Shown in pieces: positions 1 through 13,400 of a stretch of DNA of 64,000 bases. A program made the translations under genes and the position numbers. The stretch covers positions 62,860 through 126,859 of the forward strand of contig CAJNOL010000531.1 of NCBI GenBank assembly GCA_905250125.1, given 5' to 3'. Source of the stretch: Rotaria sordida. Taxonomy: Eukaryota > Rotifera > Eurotatoria > Philodinida > Philodinidae. The notes beneath the pieces were generated by a model that saw only the letters and a program-made list of their open reading frames with translations, was not told the DNA's origin and did no database searches. Positions within the stretch are counted from its first letter, which is position 1. Each line of letters begins with the position of its first letter.

Positions 1-2
1 GC

Positions 3-308
3 TCATCATCACCAGCATATGTATTTGGTTCATCAATTGATGATATTAGCAAAAATGTTGACGACAACGACAAAGATTTTTATGGTCAAAATAATCATGA
101 TGATCCTTTACCATCTCGATTGTCATTATCATCATCAATTCATGATATAAATACTATTAAACATCCAACGTTGTCCAAAAGTCGGTTTTTAAATCTCCTA
201 TTGGATCCTGGTCTCATACAAGAAGAAGATCTTTCTCATCGACCACATCATGATCGTTTCTACAATAGACGATATGCTCCACAAGCATTTCATGCTATGC
301 GAGGTTAA
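3..308 (+). CDS. 3' end of an unrecognised protein (partial)
   Basis: The frame is open from base 3 to the TAA at 306-308, giving the last ~101 residues of a protein that starts outside the window. The first part is Ser/Asp/Asn-rich and low complexity. The end is basic and His/Arg-rich, with segments such as KSRFLNLLLDPG and RFYNRRYAPQAFHAMRG. No domain is recognised. A run of overlapping AATAAA-like signals follows at about 486-500, which suits a 3' UTR. No in-frame ATG is needed because the reading frame runs off the left edge, so an upstream exon or more coding sequence is expected there. Confidence 0.6.
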   Translation, partial: SSSPAYVFGSSIDDISKNVDDNDKDFYGQNNHDDPLPSRLSLSSSIHDINTIKHPTLSKSRFLNLLLDPGLIQEEDLSHRPHHDRFYNRRYAPQAFHAMRG

Positions 309-3300
309 AATAACAAATGTTTTTGTAGGCTTTCGTTCATCTATGATTTAACATATAGTGAACCACATTTTTTTGTCATACTATTAAAAGAGATATACAC
401 AGAATAAAAAAAAAATCACATATCCCACACATGCTATTTTACATTCATTGAGACATTTATAATCGATGTATTAGATTGAAATTTGAATAAATAAATAAAA
501 CGAGAGTAAATCTATCAGCATATATTATCTTGGTAGTTGTTATTTTTCCGGTGTCAATCAATTATATTTGACAACCAATATCGTTATTGATTAAATAATA
601 CGGAAAAAGATGATTTAAGAAAAAAAAAAAAGAAAAGGATTAGATGTCATGTATCTTCGAGAATTAATTCATATGACAAGGACAAATTGATAACAATATT
701 GAAAAATTATTAAGAATTTCTTTATTTAATTATATGTTAACAAGTTCAATCGATTGATTAATAATGAATGTTATTTACTTTAATAATCTTACATAATTAT
801 CAAAACTACATAGGAATGATAAACATATTCTATCAGAGTCAAATTATTGAAACATATTCAATTTCCAAATTCTTTGTTAGTGTTGGTCTATTTACAATAG
901 ATAGACGATGTCATATTGATTATCGATTAAAAATTGATAAATTCATATTAAATCTATTCATTAAGAAACTAATCATTGGAGACTTATTTCTTGCTATTCC
1001 GTTAATTGCATTAGCAATCATACACAAATATATTCTATCTTAATATACATAAATTAGCTGTTAAATCTTATTTTCAGCTAACAAGAAAAAAGTGCATCAT
1101 TAGCTGATTATCACGAAAACTTCGGAAATTATGCACAAAAACCTATTAACAAAAGTAACAAAACAAAAACAAAATGATAATTTGATAGAATATAGTTATA
1201 GATTATTAATGATGCACGAAAAGTATAGAAATATTACAAAATCATTACAAATAGAAAAATAAAATACGAAGAAAATGTTGCAAAATATTTTAAGAAGAAT
1301 AATATAAGGACGTACTTATTATGACAAAATAAAATAAGAATACTCAAATTCATAATGAGAATTGCTATTCAAGAAATTAAAGAGAAAAAAAAAGTGCTCA
1401 CAAAATGATTTTCTTCATATGAAAAGAAAATAATTTTTTTTTCTAGGGTTCAATTGTCGAACACAATTCATCAACGATATTCTTAGTAACAAAATAGAGT
1501 GAATTTGAGATTTCAATAAGTAGAACAAAATAAAATGATTTAAATTAGTAGAATTTCTCTATAATTTCCTATTGTACTTTATAATATTGAAGTGACAAGA
1601 AGCCATTGTTACCATAATAGAAGACATAGAAAACTTGAATTGAAATATTCTGCTACAATGATGATTTCAATATTGAAAAATGTTATTATTAATTATGTGA
1701 AAAAGTTTATCATAAACAAAAGTATAGATATCTATGTACGAATATTGCATTTTATATTTAATTTCCCTTGAGGAATATTTAGTCATTTATTCGAGAAAAT
1801 ATTTTGGTCATTGTTTTCTAATCATAACAACTTATTCACACGCATTTTTCTATCTGATTACGTATACAATAAGACGTAAGAGAAATCACTCCTTTCTTTT
1901 ATACCAACAATTCAATCTCAAAGGGATTAATTCTTATGTATTGTAAAAGACCTAGAAAATTAATGAATAATGTAGGAACATATATTATTTAATTTTATTA
2001 TTAGTCTGTTCATCTTCTTGCATTTATTATTTAAATTATTAAAAAGGAATATTCAAAAATCCATGTGGTTATATCACTAGAATACCATTAGTTGTATTTT
2101 TTGTTCTCAACAGATTTGTCCAAACTTAATTAATGATATTAAGTATTGTATATGTTGACTTCAAGTAGGAAAAAAAGGAAAGATTTTTAAGAATATATTC
2201 AATGCATAACCTTGAAAGTAACAACAATCAACCGGAAATTCTGCTTTTTTTTTAATTTCCTGATTGAAGTTATTGTCATTTTCTTTTTCATGTTTATAAT
2301 ACTTTTATACTGGTCTTTCATTTATCGTAATATTTTTAATTGTCTATTACTTTTATGAAATAAAACCTGCCCAATCCAACAACTGCTATTTAGATCTAAA
2401 GACAAATAGCTTTGTTATGATAAAAGACATAAGAGAATCATGATCTATCAATGCCATTCTACTATTTTTATATTCGAACGACCTTAACACCCGCAATGTC
2501 TTTCTTTTTTTTCTGTCTTTTATTTTTTCTTCGGCATTCTGTCATGCAAAGTACTGACATACAAGAAAAGGCAATCATTTAATATAATTCATCGTCAGAA
2601 ATGTTTTATGAATAAAACATTCTTATAGAAAAATCACAAGTATGTAAGTTATTTATACAACTGATAGTATTAAATATTCGTTTTGAATACATAACAGAAA
2701 TAAATGATATTAGTTTTGAATTTTTATAAGATGAAAAGAAAATGATATGATAAATCTTTATTCAAGTAAACAAAATAAGTTTAGCAATATAAAAATATTA
2801 TTGACAATCTTAGATCGAAAACCTTAGTAAGAAGAAATAATAGTTCTTGAGAATAAAAAAAAACGTCTATTCTTGTGGCTTATCTAAAATAATATGAAAT
2901 CAGTTTTTGTTGTAAAAATTCGAAAAACATTTCCAGAAAGAAGAATATTATTACTATGCCGTGCTAAATATAATATATTCTATTATTTTTTGAATGAGCT
3001 TCAGAACGTAAATAGCTACTGATCGACAGTTTTTACCGTAAGAAAGAGTGAAATAAAGGATGTAAAGCTATGTAAAAATGAATAGATCAATTTATTGATT
3101 GATATTTAATCTGAGAAGACAACCAATTAAAAACATTAGAGGTCTATAGTAGACGGTATGTCTATATCAGTTGAATGCAGTAAGATAATATATTGAAGCT
3201 ATTCTATTTAGTAGAAAAGAATTTCTTGCAACAAAAAGGAAATTATAGTGTTTTGATATTTAAAAGTTTATTTAAGTGATTTTGAACAAAGTTATTATAG

Positions 3301-6300
3301 AATTACAAACATGTAACTTGTCTAAAAGCATTGGCTTTTAAATAAATTGAATTTTTTTCTGCATTACTCTTCCAGATGGTAGAAACCGGAGATGGTTACT
3401 TACTGGTACTCTAAAATTAATTAAACAACAACGGAACACATTACATTAAGAAATTATATAGTAGATATCTTAGTAAAAGTTTCATTAGAAATTCAATAAA
3501 AATTTTTGATTTAACAAATTATTTACATACATTCTTGATGTTAGAATGTTGACCTTGATTTTGATGAATACGAAATAAATGTCAAAAGTTAGAAAGAAAA
3601 TTCTGGAGGGTATTCTTATTTTGTCCAACGTCATTGTCAAACGTAATTTGAAATTTTTTTTTTGCGACGTAGTTATATAAGATTAATGACGTTTATGATG
3701 GTCTTTTTGTCTTTTACTTAATGAACTACGCTAAAAAAAAACCTTATTTCTATTAATAACATCAAGTAATCTGTATTTGTATATATAATAGTGGTTTGCT
3801 TTTTCTTTTGTTTTTCATATTGGATCTATTAATGCGTTATTAGATTTAACATGTTCTAGTTCTTTACTAATGGAAATGAATTACACGAATAATATATTAG
3901 AATTGTTGACATTCCGTGAATATTATGATCAGATAATTGAATAGTTGATTGGTTAAATAGTTATGAATACTGACAAAAGAAAAAAAATCAATTACATGAA
4001 ATGTACCATAAGGATTTGTTACTATGAGTGATTTATAAGTTTCTTGACACATGATCATATACTAAGTTGATTAATTGATTTTTCTCGTTAGACTATACTT
4101 GCATATAGAAAAAAAAAATATACCAAAATCATGAAGATATATATAGAAGAATTTCGATATGTAGAAAATGACAATTTATAATTAATAGATTGTTGATTTA
4201 ATTATAATTTCGTACATTGATATAGAGTTTAATAGTCAGATATACAATTCAAATTTTCTTTTCATGTCCTTCAATCAACAACAAATTCATTATTGAAATG
4301 TACAAACAAATGTCTAAATTGACAAGTTTTCTGTCAACACATACTATCATACTCTTTATTGACAAAATAGCAAAAAAAAACCATCTAATATATATTTTTG
4401 TTTTTTTTTTTTCTTCTAATACTGCAAGATCAACAAGAAAAGATACCAAAAAACAAATACTTATTCTACATAAAAAAACTTTAAGATAACATATTAAAAT
4501 CTTCTATTAATCTTGAATTTCAAGTCAAATGAAGTTTATCTATAGAACTATTTATAGCAAACTTGTTTTTATATAATATCAACATGATGATAATTAATTC
4601 TTTTAAATCATAACTGTCAAATAAATATCTTGAATTCGTCAACAAACAATTTCGTTAATTAAATAAACGAATTGTCTGTTTTATAGACATGTTTTAATAC
4701 ATTAGTATAACATTATATATAAACAAAAAATTTCTTCTCTATTGATTATTTGACATGTGAACATAAATTGACTATTGGCCTTTTGAGAAAATATAAAACT
4801 ACTATCCTTAGAAATGTCAGTCAAAATAAAAAAAATATATATCATGTTCTTTGTACTAATACATAGATCTATTTTTAAAAGTAAAATGTTTATTAATAAT
4901 AATTACGAATATTATTTCAGTGCATATTCTGAAAACAAGAAGACTATTAAGAATTATTTTATTTCATGTAGTATATCAGTCTGTCATCAATAAATTTATT
5001 ATGTTAACACTTTATAAATTGATGAGGTTATGATATATATATAGTTTTTTTTAGTGATTAATTTTCATTATAGTCCATCATTAATAACAATATACTACGT
5101 CATAATTAATATAGTTTAAAATAGTTATTTAGAAAAATATTGTACGTAGTCCGTAATACACAATATATATCAGTTCGTAGTGTATTATTATTTAGAACTG
5201 TCTGTGCTTGATTGATCTGTTATCAGATAGACAAGTCATAGTTTTGTTCTTTCTTCTAGAATTGATGTATATCTCAAGGCAATAACATAGTATTTGTTGA
5301 CTTTCAGTTATAGTTCTGTTTGTCTGCCTAATTTCTTCAATGGATTTTAGCAGACTTAAATATTTGTTTCTGGTTTTTCTTTATCTTTCTTGAACAAATA
5401 ATATGTATATTAAATCTAATTGTATAGAAATATACGTACATACTTAATAAGACATCGATATTTTTGCATTTTCAATAACGTCTTTTAAGTACATTTTCGA
5501 ATATGACAGGTGGCGTCTATCTACATAGTTTTCCATGAAATTAATGTCAACCAATAATGATAGAAAAATAGAAGTTGTTAAAACTGGTGCAATGTCTATC
5601 AATATATTTGTATTATTTCTACCGATTATATGTGTAGATTCTTAGGACTGTCAACAAATATAAAGAGAGTGAAAAATACTGGAAATAACAAACGATGCGT
5701 TATGAGAGCAATAGATTGTTTTGACGACATACTGCAGAGAAAAAAAAAAGGAAATGTAACCATTTTCTACGTTGTCGGTTTTTTCCTGCACCGTTAAAGC
5801 AAATCTAGAAGCAAACACAAATTAAAAGATTGCAACAAACTAGACCTGTCAAAGGTATTTAGTAGCTCTAGTTTATAAGATTATTTATTTTTCAATAATA
5901 TTCAAAAACTTTAACAACTCATTTGATCGAACATTATTATAAATTTTATACAGTAAGTTAAATAATATTCATATTTATTTTTTAGTCTTATTTTCATGAA
6001 ATTTTTTGCAACATTTTCCATAATTGTAATTTTTTTTTATATAAAAAAAACCTGTCGTTCAAATATAATTAAGTCATGTAAGCAAATAGAAGTAATAATA
6101 TACATGAAAGAGTATGATTTTAAAAATAAAGAATATATATTTCTTAGTTTAGTTCGTATTAAAGATATCAACAATGATTAATATCATTATTTATGGAAGA
6201 GAAGTAAACAATAGGCAAATATTATTTCTAAGTTTTCCTAAATAAATAATCAAATTTGAATAATATACTTAATATATAAATATGTCTTATTAGAAATCAA

Positions 6301-6387
6301 AAATAAATACTTAGAAAACGCATGATCTTTGAAGAAAAAATATGCATAATAGAATTTTCATACGTATAGAATCAAGTTCTTATATAT
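309..6387. other. long intergenic region, no gene seen
   Basis: About 6 kb of very AT-rich DNA with only short scattered open frames (longest ~90 codons). These have poor codon character, no splice-site support and no recognisable domain. Homopolymer A/T runs are frequent. No tRNA-like or array-like structure was seen. Confidence 0.55.
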
Positions 6388-6727
6388 GAGGATAATCGGT
6401 CTGACCTGGTGATCTAATTTGTTTTCTTTCTATTATCAGTTAAAACCCTCTTCATATTCGAGCCAAATTATCACCCTCATCATTAAACTACTAAATTTAG
6501 CATATTAGCTGATGATGGCTGTCTTATATAAAATTATTGAGTTCCTTGAGAATGACAGGACACGATTTTAGCGACTGAATAATTTCATATAACACATCAA
6601 TCAACAGCTAATATTTTGAATTTAGTAATTTAGCGATGAGAGTAATAATTTGACCCGAATATAATTAGGTTTTTAACTGATAATAGAAAGAAAGAAAATT
6701 GGGTTATTCGGTCAGACTGATCATCTC
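6388..6727. mobile_element. palindromic MITE-like element upstream of the GPCR
   Basis: The two halves are inverted copies of each other over about 130-150 bp. The left arm has GGTCTGACC, then TTTTCTTTCTATTATCAG, AGTTAAAAC, CATATTCG, CAAATTAT and ATATTAGCTG. The right arm, read in reverse complement, has the same landmarks in the same order with scattered mismatches. No clear target duplication was found. The structure is that of a non-autonomous DNA transposon or foldback element. It ends less than 90 bp before the receptor start codon, so it lies in the promoter or 5' UTR of that gene. Confidence 0.6.
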
Positions 6728-6814
6728 AATCTATATAATATATATATATATATATACTTTTCTATTTGTTTTCTTGTTTTTATTTTTTATTTAATAGAAT
6801 AAATAAAAACGAAA

Positions 6815-7921
6815 ATGATATTAATTGATATTGCACATACTTTAGCTGGTTTATATTCTCTTATTCTTATTCTTGTTGGTACACCATTAAATCTTCTTTG
6901 TTTTTATATATATAAACGTCTTGCACCAAATCGTTCAAATTCAACAATAATTGTCTTTTCTTATTTAGCACTTATTGAATTATTAATACCATTTACATGG
7001 AATATAAATTATGTTGTACGAGAATTAATATGGAAATATCAAAAAACTAGTTCATATAAAAATTTAGAACAACATTCATTATTTATATGTAAATTAATAT
7101 CCTATAGTGCATATTTTTCTCTTCAATGTGCTGCATGGCTTAAAACATTAGCAACATTTACACGATGTGTTTCATTACAATCTCAATGGTCATTAAAAAA
7201 ATGGTTATCAAAATCAATTATAATACATCGTGTTACTTGGATTCTTATTTTTCTTATAGGTCTTATTAATTTACCTATATGGATTATTAATGGAAAACGT
7301 GTTCTATATTATGATGAATATAATCAAACAAAACAAAGAGTTGAATGTTATCAATCAAGTTTTTTTCAATTTTGGGAAATAGCTCATTTATTATTATATA
7401 ATTTTATTCCATTTACATTAATGATTTTATCTAATATATCAATAAGTCGTCAAGTTAGAGCATCTCATAGACGAACACGAAAATCAAAAATAAATTCACA
7501 ATTTAATAGAGGTAGTGGTCGTTCGAAATCAAGTGGTGGTGGTGGTGGTCGATTAACAAAAACATTAATATTAATAACAATATTTTTCATTATGTTTACT
7601 TCACCTGCTGCTATATTTTATATTTTTTTTGGAAAAAGGGTTAAATTACATAGAAACTTAATAACAATGAGTTTGAGCAACTTAGCAACGACAAGTCATG
7701 TCACATCATTTATTATATATTGGTTAACATCCAGTGATTTTAGAGACGCAGCTATGAGCGTTCTCTGTTGTCGTCAACTTGGGGCGCCCCGTCGATCATC
7801 AGAGGAAAAAAAACAGGAGAAACCCATTATCGATAAACCAATATTACTATCCACAACCCAACCCACTGATGACAATAATCGGAAATTGCTTTCACTTCAA
7901 TCATCATCAATAAATTCGTGA
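6815..7921 (+). CDS. orphan rhodopsin-class 7TM receptor (peptide-receptor-like)
   Basis: Single-exon ORF of 368 aa with seven hydrophobic segments: TM1 about 10-32, TM2 about 44-65, TM3 about 92-118, TM4 about 138-160, TM5 about 188-212, TM6 about 250-272 and TM7 about 288-308. Cysteines at the start of TM3 (FICKL) and in extracellular loop 2 (VECYQ) can form the usual class A disulphide. The DRY position at the end of TM3 reads TRC, the TM6 CWxP motif is missing (FTSPAAIFYIFF), and TM7 has SFIIYWLTSSDFR instead of NPxxY. Loop 3 is basic and contains a Gly-rich stretch (SSGGGGGR). The C-tail carries a CC pair (VLCCRQ) that could be palmitoylated. The FMRFamide-like branch is the nearest guess; the ligand is unknown. 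The chosen ATG follows an AT-rich leader, and TM1 starts soon after it. Confidence 0.8.
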   Translation: MILIDIAHTLAGLYSLILILVGTPLNLLCFYIYKRLAPNRSNSTIIVFSYLALIELLIPFTWNINYVVRELIWKYQKTSSYKNLEQHSLFICKLISYSAYFSLQCAAWLKTLATFTRCVSLQSQWSLKKWLSKSIIIHRVTWILIFLIGLINLPIWIINGKRVLYYDEYNQTKQRVECYQSSFFQFWEIAHLLLYNFIPFTLMILSNISISRQVRASHRRTRKSKINSQFNRGSGRSKSSGGGGGRLTKTLILITIFFIMFTSPAAIFYIFFGKRVKLHRNLITMSLSNLATTSHVTSFIIYWLTSSDFRDAAMSVLCCRQLGAPRRSSEEKKQEKPIIDKPILLSTTQPTDDNNRKLLSLQSSSINS

Positions 7922-8089
7922 TGCATGTATATATTATATATAAATATATATATATGCCATTATTTATTTCTTTTCTATATTGTATCTAATAATAAAAAAA
8001 TGACCAATAAAATAAAACACATACATATCTAATTATTATATTAATTTATAAAGAACTATCTAAATGATATACGAACAAATAAACAACAA

Positions 8090-10426
8090 TTAAACATGTG
8101 AAATAGGTGATAATGACGACATTGTAAAATTAGTACCATTCTCAATTTGTTGTTTAACCCTACGTTTTGTTATATCAGGTACAAATAAAAGATAAAAACG
8201 TTGTTTTAAAGAATTTCTTGAATCAGTATATCGAATAAATGCATAAAGCATGACAATTGGAATTGGTAAAATAAAACACATATTAAGACACCAACCAAAT
8301 ATAATTGACCATGATGGAAATATATAATCACCATATTTTAATTCATCTGAATAAGTTAATGCTAATATCATAAGTATTATGATAATAACAGGACATAAAA
8401 CTGTCCAAGCAAGACGAAAAAAACGATTTGGTGCAAAACCTAATTGTGTACGAATATCATTCACAAGATTATTAATACCATAAACCTACAACGTTTTTTA
8501 TTTTTTATAATAATAATTTTCTTTTTTTTTTTTTTTTTTTTGAATACTTATTAAAACTTACCCAACTAGCAGCAATAGCTTCCATCATTACAACAAGCAT
8601 AAGTGCTGGAGCTGTTGAAAATTTATCCAAAAATTGCACGATATAATTGCCACCTAACAAAAAAAAAAATATAAAAATAATTTATTTATTTTAATTATTT
8701 TCTTTTTAATAAATAAACATATATATATATATGCCAATTAACCTTGAGTAACTGTTGGCAAACATGCAATAATTAATAAACAACACATAATGAGCATTCC
8801 AGATTTTCTATGACGTTTTAATAAAGGATATTCGTCACTTAATGCTGTATACATTGCTTCTAAACCACCAAAATCACTATCAAGTCCTAAATTAATAACC
8901 ATGAGAAAAAATAATATAGAAAAAAGTGCTGGATATTTAAATGTTGCTAATATTTCTGGATAAGCAATAAATGATAAACTTGGTCCTTGATCAACAACAT
9001 TTTCAATTTTTTTTTTTAAACGCCATGACATATGACCTAATGCCGAAAAAACAACAAAACCAGAAAGAAAACTTGCAGCAAAATTAGCTACAACAGCAAT
9101 TAATGCATCATAATAACAATTATTACTTGAAACATTATATGAACCATAAGTTGTTAATACAGATAAACCAGGACCAAGTGTAAAAAATATTTGATTTGCT
9201 GCTGAATACCAAACTTTCATATCTTTTAATCTATTAAATGATGGTCTTAAAAAATATGTTATACCACTACGTGAACCTTTTAAATGTAAACCTTGTATAA
9301 GTAATATTATTAATACAATATATGGTAATGTAGCTGTTACATAAACAGCTTTACCTATAAAAAAAAATAAAAATAAAAATATTTTGAAAACTTTTTCTAA
9401 AAAATGATGATTTCTTTTTTTATTCTACCTGTACTTTTAACTCCACGATAAATACACATATACATAAGAACAAATATTGATATTAAACATGTAAGTAAAT
9501 CAATTTTAATACTACCCAAATCAGTTAAACCTTTTGAATTATTAATACCTAACATATAAATATTATAATATTCATCAGCTGATGAAATTTTTGATTCAAT
9601 AATTGAATTCATTTTTTGTGTTTGATTTAAAGAAAAAAAATTATTTATTTCATTAAAATTTATTTGTTCAATAGTATCATTTGACTCATTTTCAATACGC
9701 ATACGTTCAGAACATAAATGTGTATTCCATGTATGTGAACATAAACTCCAAGGCATTACTTCACGAAATGATGAAAATAAATAAAAAACAGCATGAGCTA
9801 AGAAAATAAAGAAAATTATATTGACAATAAATACAAAAACGATTTTTATTAATACCAATTATTGTTGTATAAAATAATGTTACAGCAGTGACAATAAGAA
9901 ACGATGCTATACCAATACCTTTCATTGATGGAGCTATTCTACCCCAAAGTGTTATATTACCACAACGATAAAATTGACCAAGAAATAATTCAAGATACCT
10001 TAAATATTACAAAAAATTTCTTTTTCTTTTTCTTAATAAAAAAGTGAATTTACATCATTGGTATACCAATAACACATAAAAATATCATATACGGAATAAG
10101 AAATGCACCACCACCATTGTCATAACATACATAAGGAAATCGCCAGACATTACCTAATCATTAAAATAAAATCAATAAATTAAATTTTATTTTAATTTTC
10201 TTACCAAGATCAACAACATAGCCAATAACCGATAGAAGAAATTCAGCTTTATTTGTCCATAAATCTCGCGGAACAGTAGGCGATGGCGGAGGTAATGCCA
10301 AAGCCGATCTTGTCAATATAACTAGTTGCTCCGTGGCGCTTATTTTCCGATGAGTATTATTATTAATATTTGTCAAAATTGTGAGCTTTTTTGTCTCTTC
10401 ACTTTCTTGAATATTTTCACTTCCTT
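8090..10426 (-). CDS. sodium-dependent monoamine-type neurotransmitter transporter (SLC6), 5' end not located
   Basis: Seven exons splice cleanly: 10426-10205, 10153-10054, 9998-9856, 9797-9429, 9354-8743, 8653-8562, 8485-8090. The product is a 12-TM SLC6 symporter. TM1 reads [19 protein letters not shown], where the Asp is the amine-contacting residue of serotonin, dopamine and octopamine transporters (Gly in GABA and glycine transporters). TM6 has QIFFTLGPG and TM8 has [11 protein letters not shown], the conserved Na+ sites. The large loop after TM3 has two cysteines and N-glycosylation sites (NES, NDT, NQT), as in the family. The frame remains open upstream of the first visible exon to a likely acceptor (ATATATAG) at about 10427, so a first exon with the ATG must lie further upstream and was not found. 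The gene converges on the GPCR gene with 168 bp between the stop codons. Substrate class is inferred from the TM1 Asp. Confidence 0.88.
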
Positions 10427-13400
10427 CTATATATCATAGATCAAATAACAAATTGGTTAAACTAGACTCACGTAATTCGATTATTAGAATTAAAAAAAAA
10501 AGATGGAAGTGTGTTTATTCGATTCTCAAATATCAATTTCTATTTTTGAAGAAAGAATTAAAAAAAACCAGGCATTATCTTATTTTTCTAAAAGCTTATT
10601 AAAAAGAAATTAGAAGCTAGTAATTAAGTCTAATTTCTATTGCAAACATTATTGCAGTTAAAATTGATCGAATTATAACTATCAACTATTTGAACTCGAT
10701 TTATTTCTTTATTTTTTAAGCAGATTTAATTAAGTTAAAATAGTATTCACTTTGATTTCATTAATGTTTGATAGCATAGATGAAAATATATTGTATTTCA
10801 ACATTTTTATTTTTTGACTTTAGAAAATCAACATTTATAAATTCTTCTCTAAATAATTTTTCTGTGGATTTATTTATAAGTTACATTTTTCTTTTGTGTA
10901 TTTATATATCGAGTATGAGTGAAACTATGTTTTCTTTGCTGTACACTATTAAAGATTTTCCTGATGTTAACAACTATGAATAAAACATGAAGATTTTAAT
11001 CATTTGTATTGAAACTATAGGTATCAAACATACATAGTTTCGTATTTAAACTATGTTTTGGAAAGTTTCATAATAAAGTAAATCGATCAATTCTAGTTAT
11101 AAATTTTGACTATAGCAGCTATAATAGTGAACCTATTCAATAATGAACATACTTTTCAACATATTGTTCATGATATCAAAAAAATGGAACTATTAGTCAT
11201 ATTGTTGTTCATAAATAAGCGACACTCACCTTAAGTATTAACATTCCATAATCAACTTGTTGCTCCTAAATGTTCTAATAAAGATTTCTCTTTTTCTTTA
11301 TTATATCAGAAGATAATGATGATATCTTCAAATTTTCTTAATAATCTTTTCCGTGTGCTTTTGACGTCTTACTTTCTTCGTATTTTGTTTCTCATTTCAG
11401 CTAGTCAATAGATCAACAAGGTAAAATGAGGAAAAAAAAAGGTGATATAAGTCATAGTGAACATGTAAAAGTAAACAGAGAATAATCTGATGTAGGAACG
11501 TCATGTTGAAATAAAATATTAGTAATTATACTGATAGAGGTGTTATCTAAATTTCCTCATATCATATATTGAAAATGTTTTCTATCTTAGTAAACAAAAC
11601 AAAATCGAATTAGAGTAGTTTTAATTTTCAAAATATTGTTCTCAGTTGCTCACAATTCTAAATATATCATTGGATACATATATTTTTCATCTATGCTATT
11701 GAACATATTAACTTAATTAAAACTATTGAGAAAATAAATAAGTTAATCGAGTTAAAATGTTTGATAGTTATAACTATTTTATTTTATTTTATTTTTTAAA
11801 ACAAAAGTTTAAATGAAAAATTCATACCGATAGTATCCATTGAATATACGAAAATCAATTGTTAGGAAAAAATTGTAGTTTCTTTGAGTTTTATATTAAA
11901 TGCAATCTATTGTCATATGACTACATTTGCATTTAGTCAATCAGATAGATTCTCTTGACACTATCTTTATAGAAAAAAGAAAATTGTAAATTCTTTATAC
12001 TCCGATTGTTTACTAAAATAACCGAACAAATATATATATATGTACTTGAAGTAGGTAATAAAAATGAGTTTATGTGTAAACAATTACGATATTTACACAC
12101 ATCTATGGATATTTAATATAGTTGATGTGTTTTTTTTTCTATTGCTTAACGAAGTCTTCATGTTTTTGATAACTTGAGATACTAATAAGTTTGAATGCAT
12201 ATTTGGAAATGTAGCTTGTTCATCTGTCTATTAATCATTGTCTTCTTTTTGTTCCTTGTGACTAATTTTTATATCTTCTGAGAATATGTGATAAAAGTGG
12301 GTAGCATATGTGCCTTGATTACAATGTAGAAGAGAATAATAAAAACAAAAAAAGCCTTTATTAATCAACTATATTTTCAATGAATTAGAGAAATTCATCA
12401 TTTATCTATCTAATATTCAAATTTAAAGCGACCTTGATGATGCATGAAAATTATGGAATACGTTCTTTCAACAGATACATCCTTGTCTTCTCTATATGTT
12501 ATTCAAATAATCTTCAGTAAACTCAATAGATCCAATTTGTTTAAAATTCTTTTAATTGGTTGTTAAGATATCAAGGCCTTGTCTCTTATAGAATATCGTT
12601 TCTATTTTTAGTACGTTATCTCTATTTGACAGACAATCGTTTTTGAATAATATCAAAACACAATTGAGATTGATGTGGAAAACAAGATTTAGATAATACA
12701 ATTTGACATAGACCAAAGACAAATGATGATAGCAGAGTCAAATTAGTCGAAAGAGATTCTAGATTTTATTGGTTGATGGTTTTATGATTATCTTGAATAA
12801 TCAATCCAATTGTCATAGGATGTTTCGTAAGTTTTGTCCTCATTTTTTTTGCATCTTTGCTATTTGGGAAGGTGAATGGATATTGAATATACATATTTGA
12901 AGAGTAGCACATAAGCTATCATCCAAGAAAAATTGGGCTCCATTTGCATTCACTCAAAAGGAGTACTACATTGGTAGAAATATCGAAAAACATTTATCAA
13001 AGTTATCTTTTTCGATGTGGTCGAACGTTATGCAATTTTAGATTTTTGAGATTCTATAGTTGTCAGTATTTCAAGAATAATTCTGTTTTGGTGATGTCAA
13101 AATGAATGAAATTTTTTTGGATGGTAGATTTAACTGGCACACATTCATGGTGAAAATTTCAGGATATTTGATTTTGTATTTTTGGAGATACGGCTGACTA
13201 AAGAAGAAAAGATAACTTTGATAAATTAGGAATATTATAACGTCATTAATTTGCACATATATCTTTTTCATAATAGAAGTTTTAACATATTCTACAGAGT
13301 TCTTGGTATCATTGTAACAAAAAATAAATATACAAGATTATTCTAAACTATGAAAATTCAGATGTTTGACTAATATCTTTGTTGTGACCTTGTTTAATTC

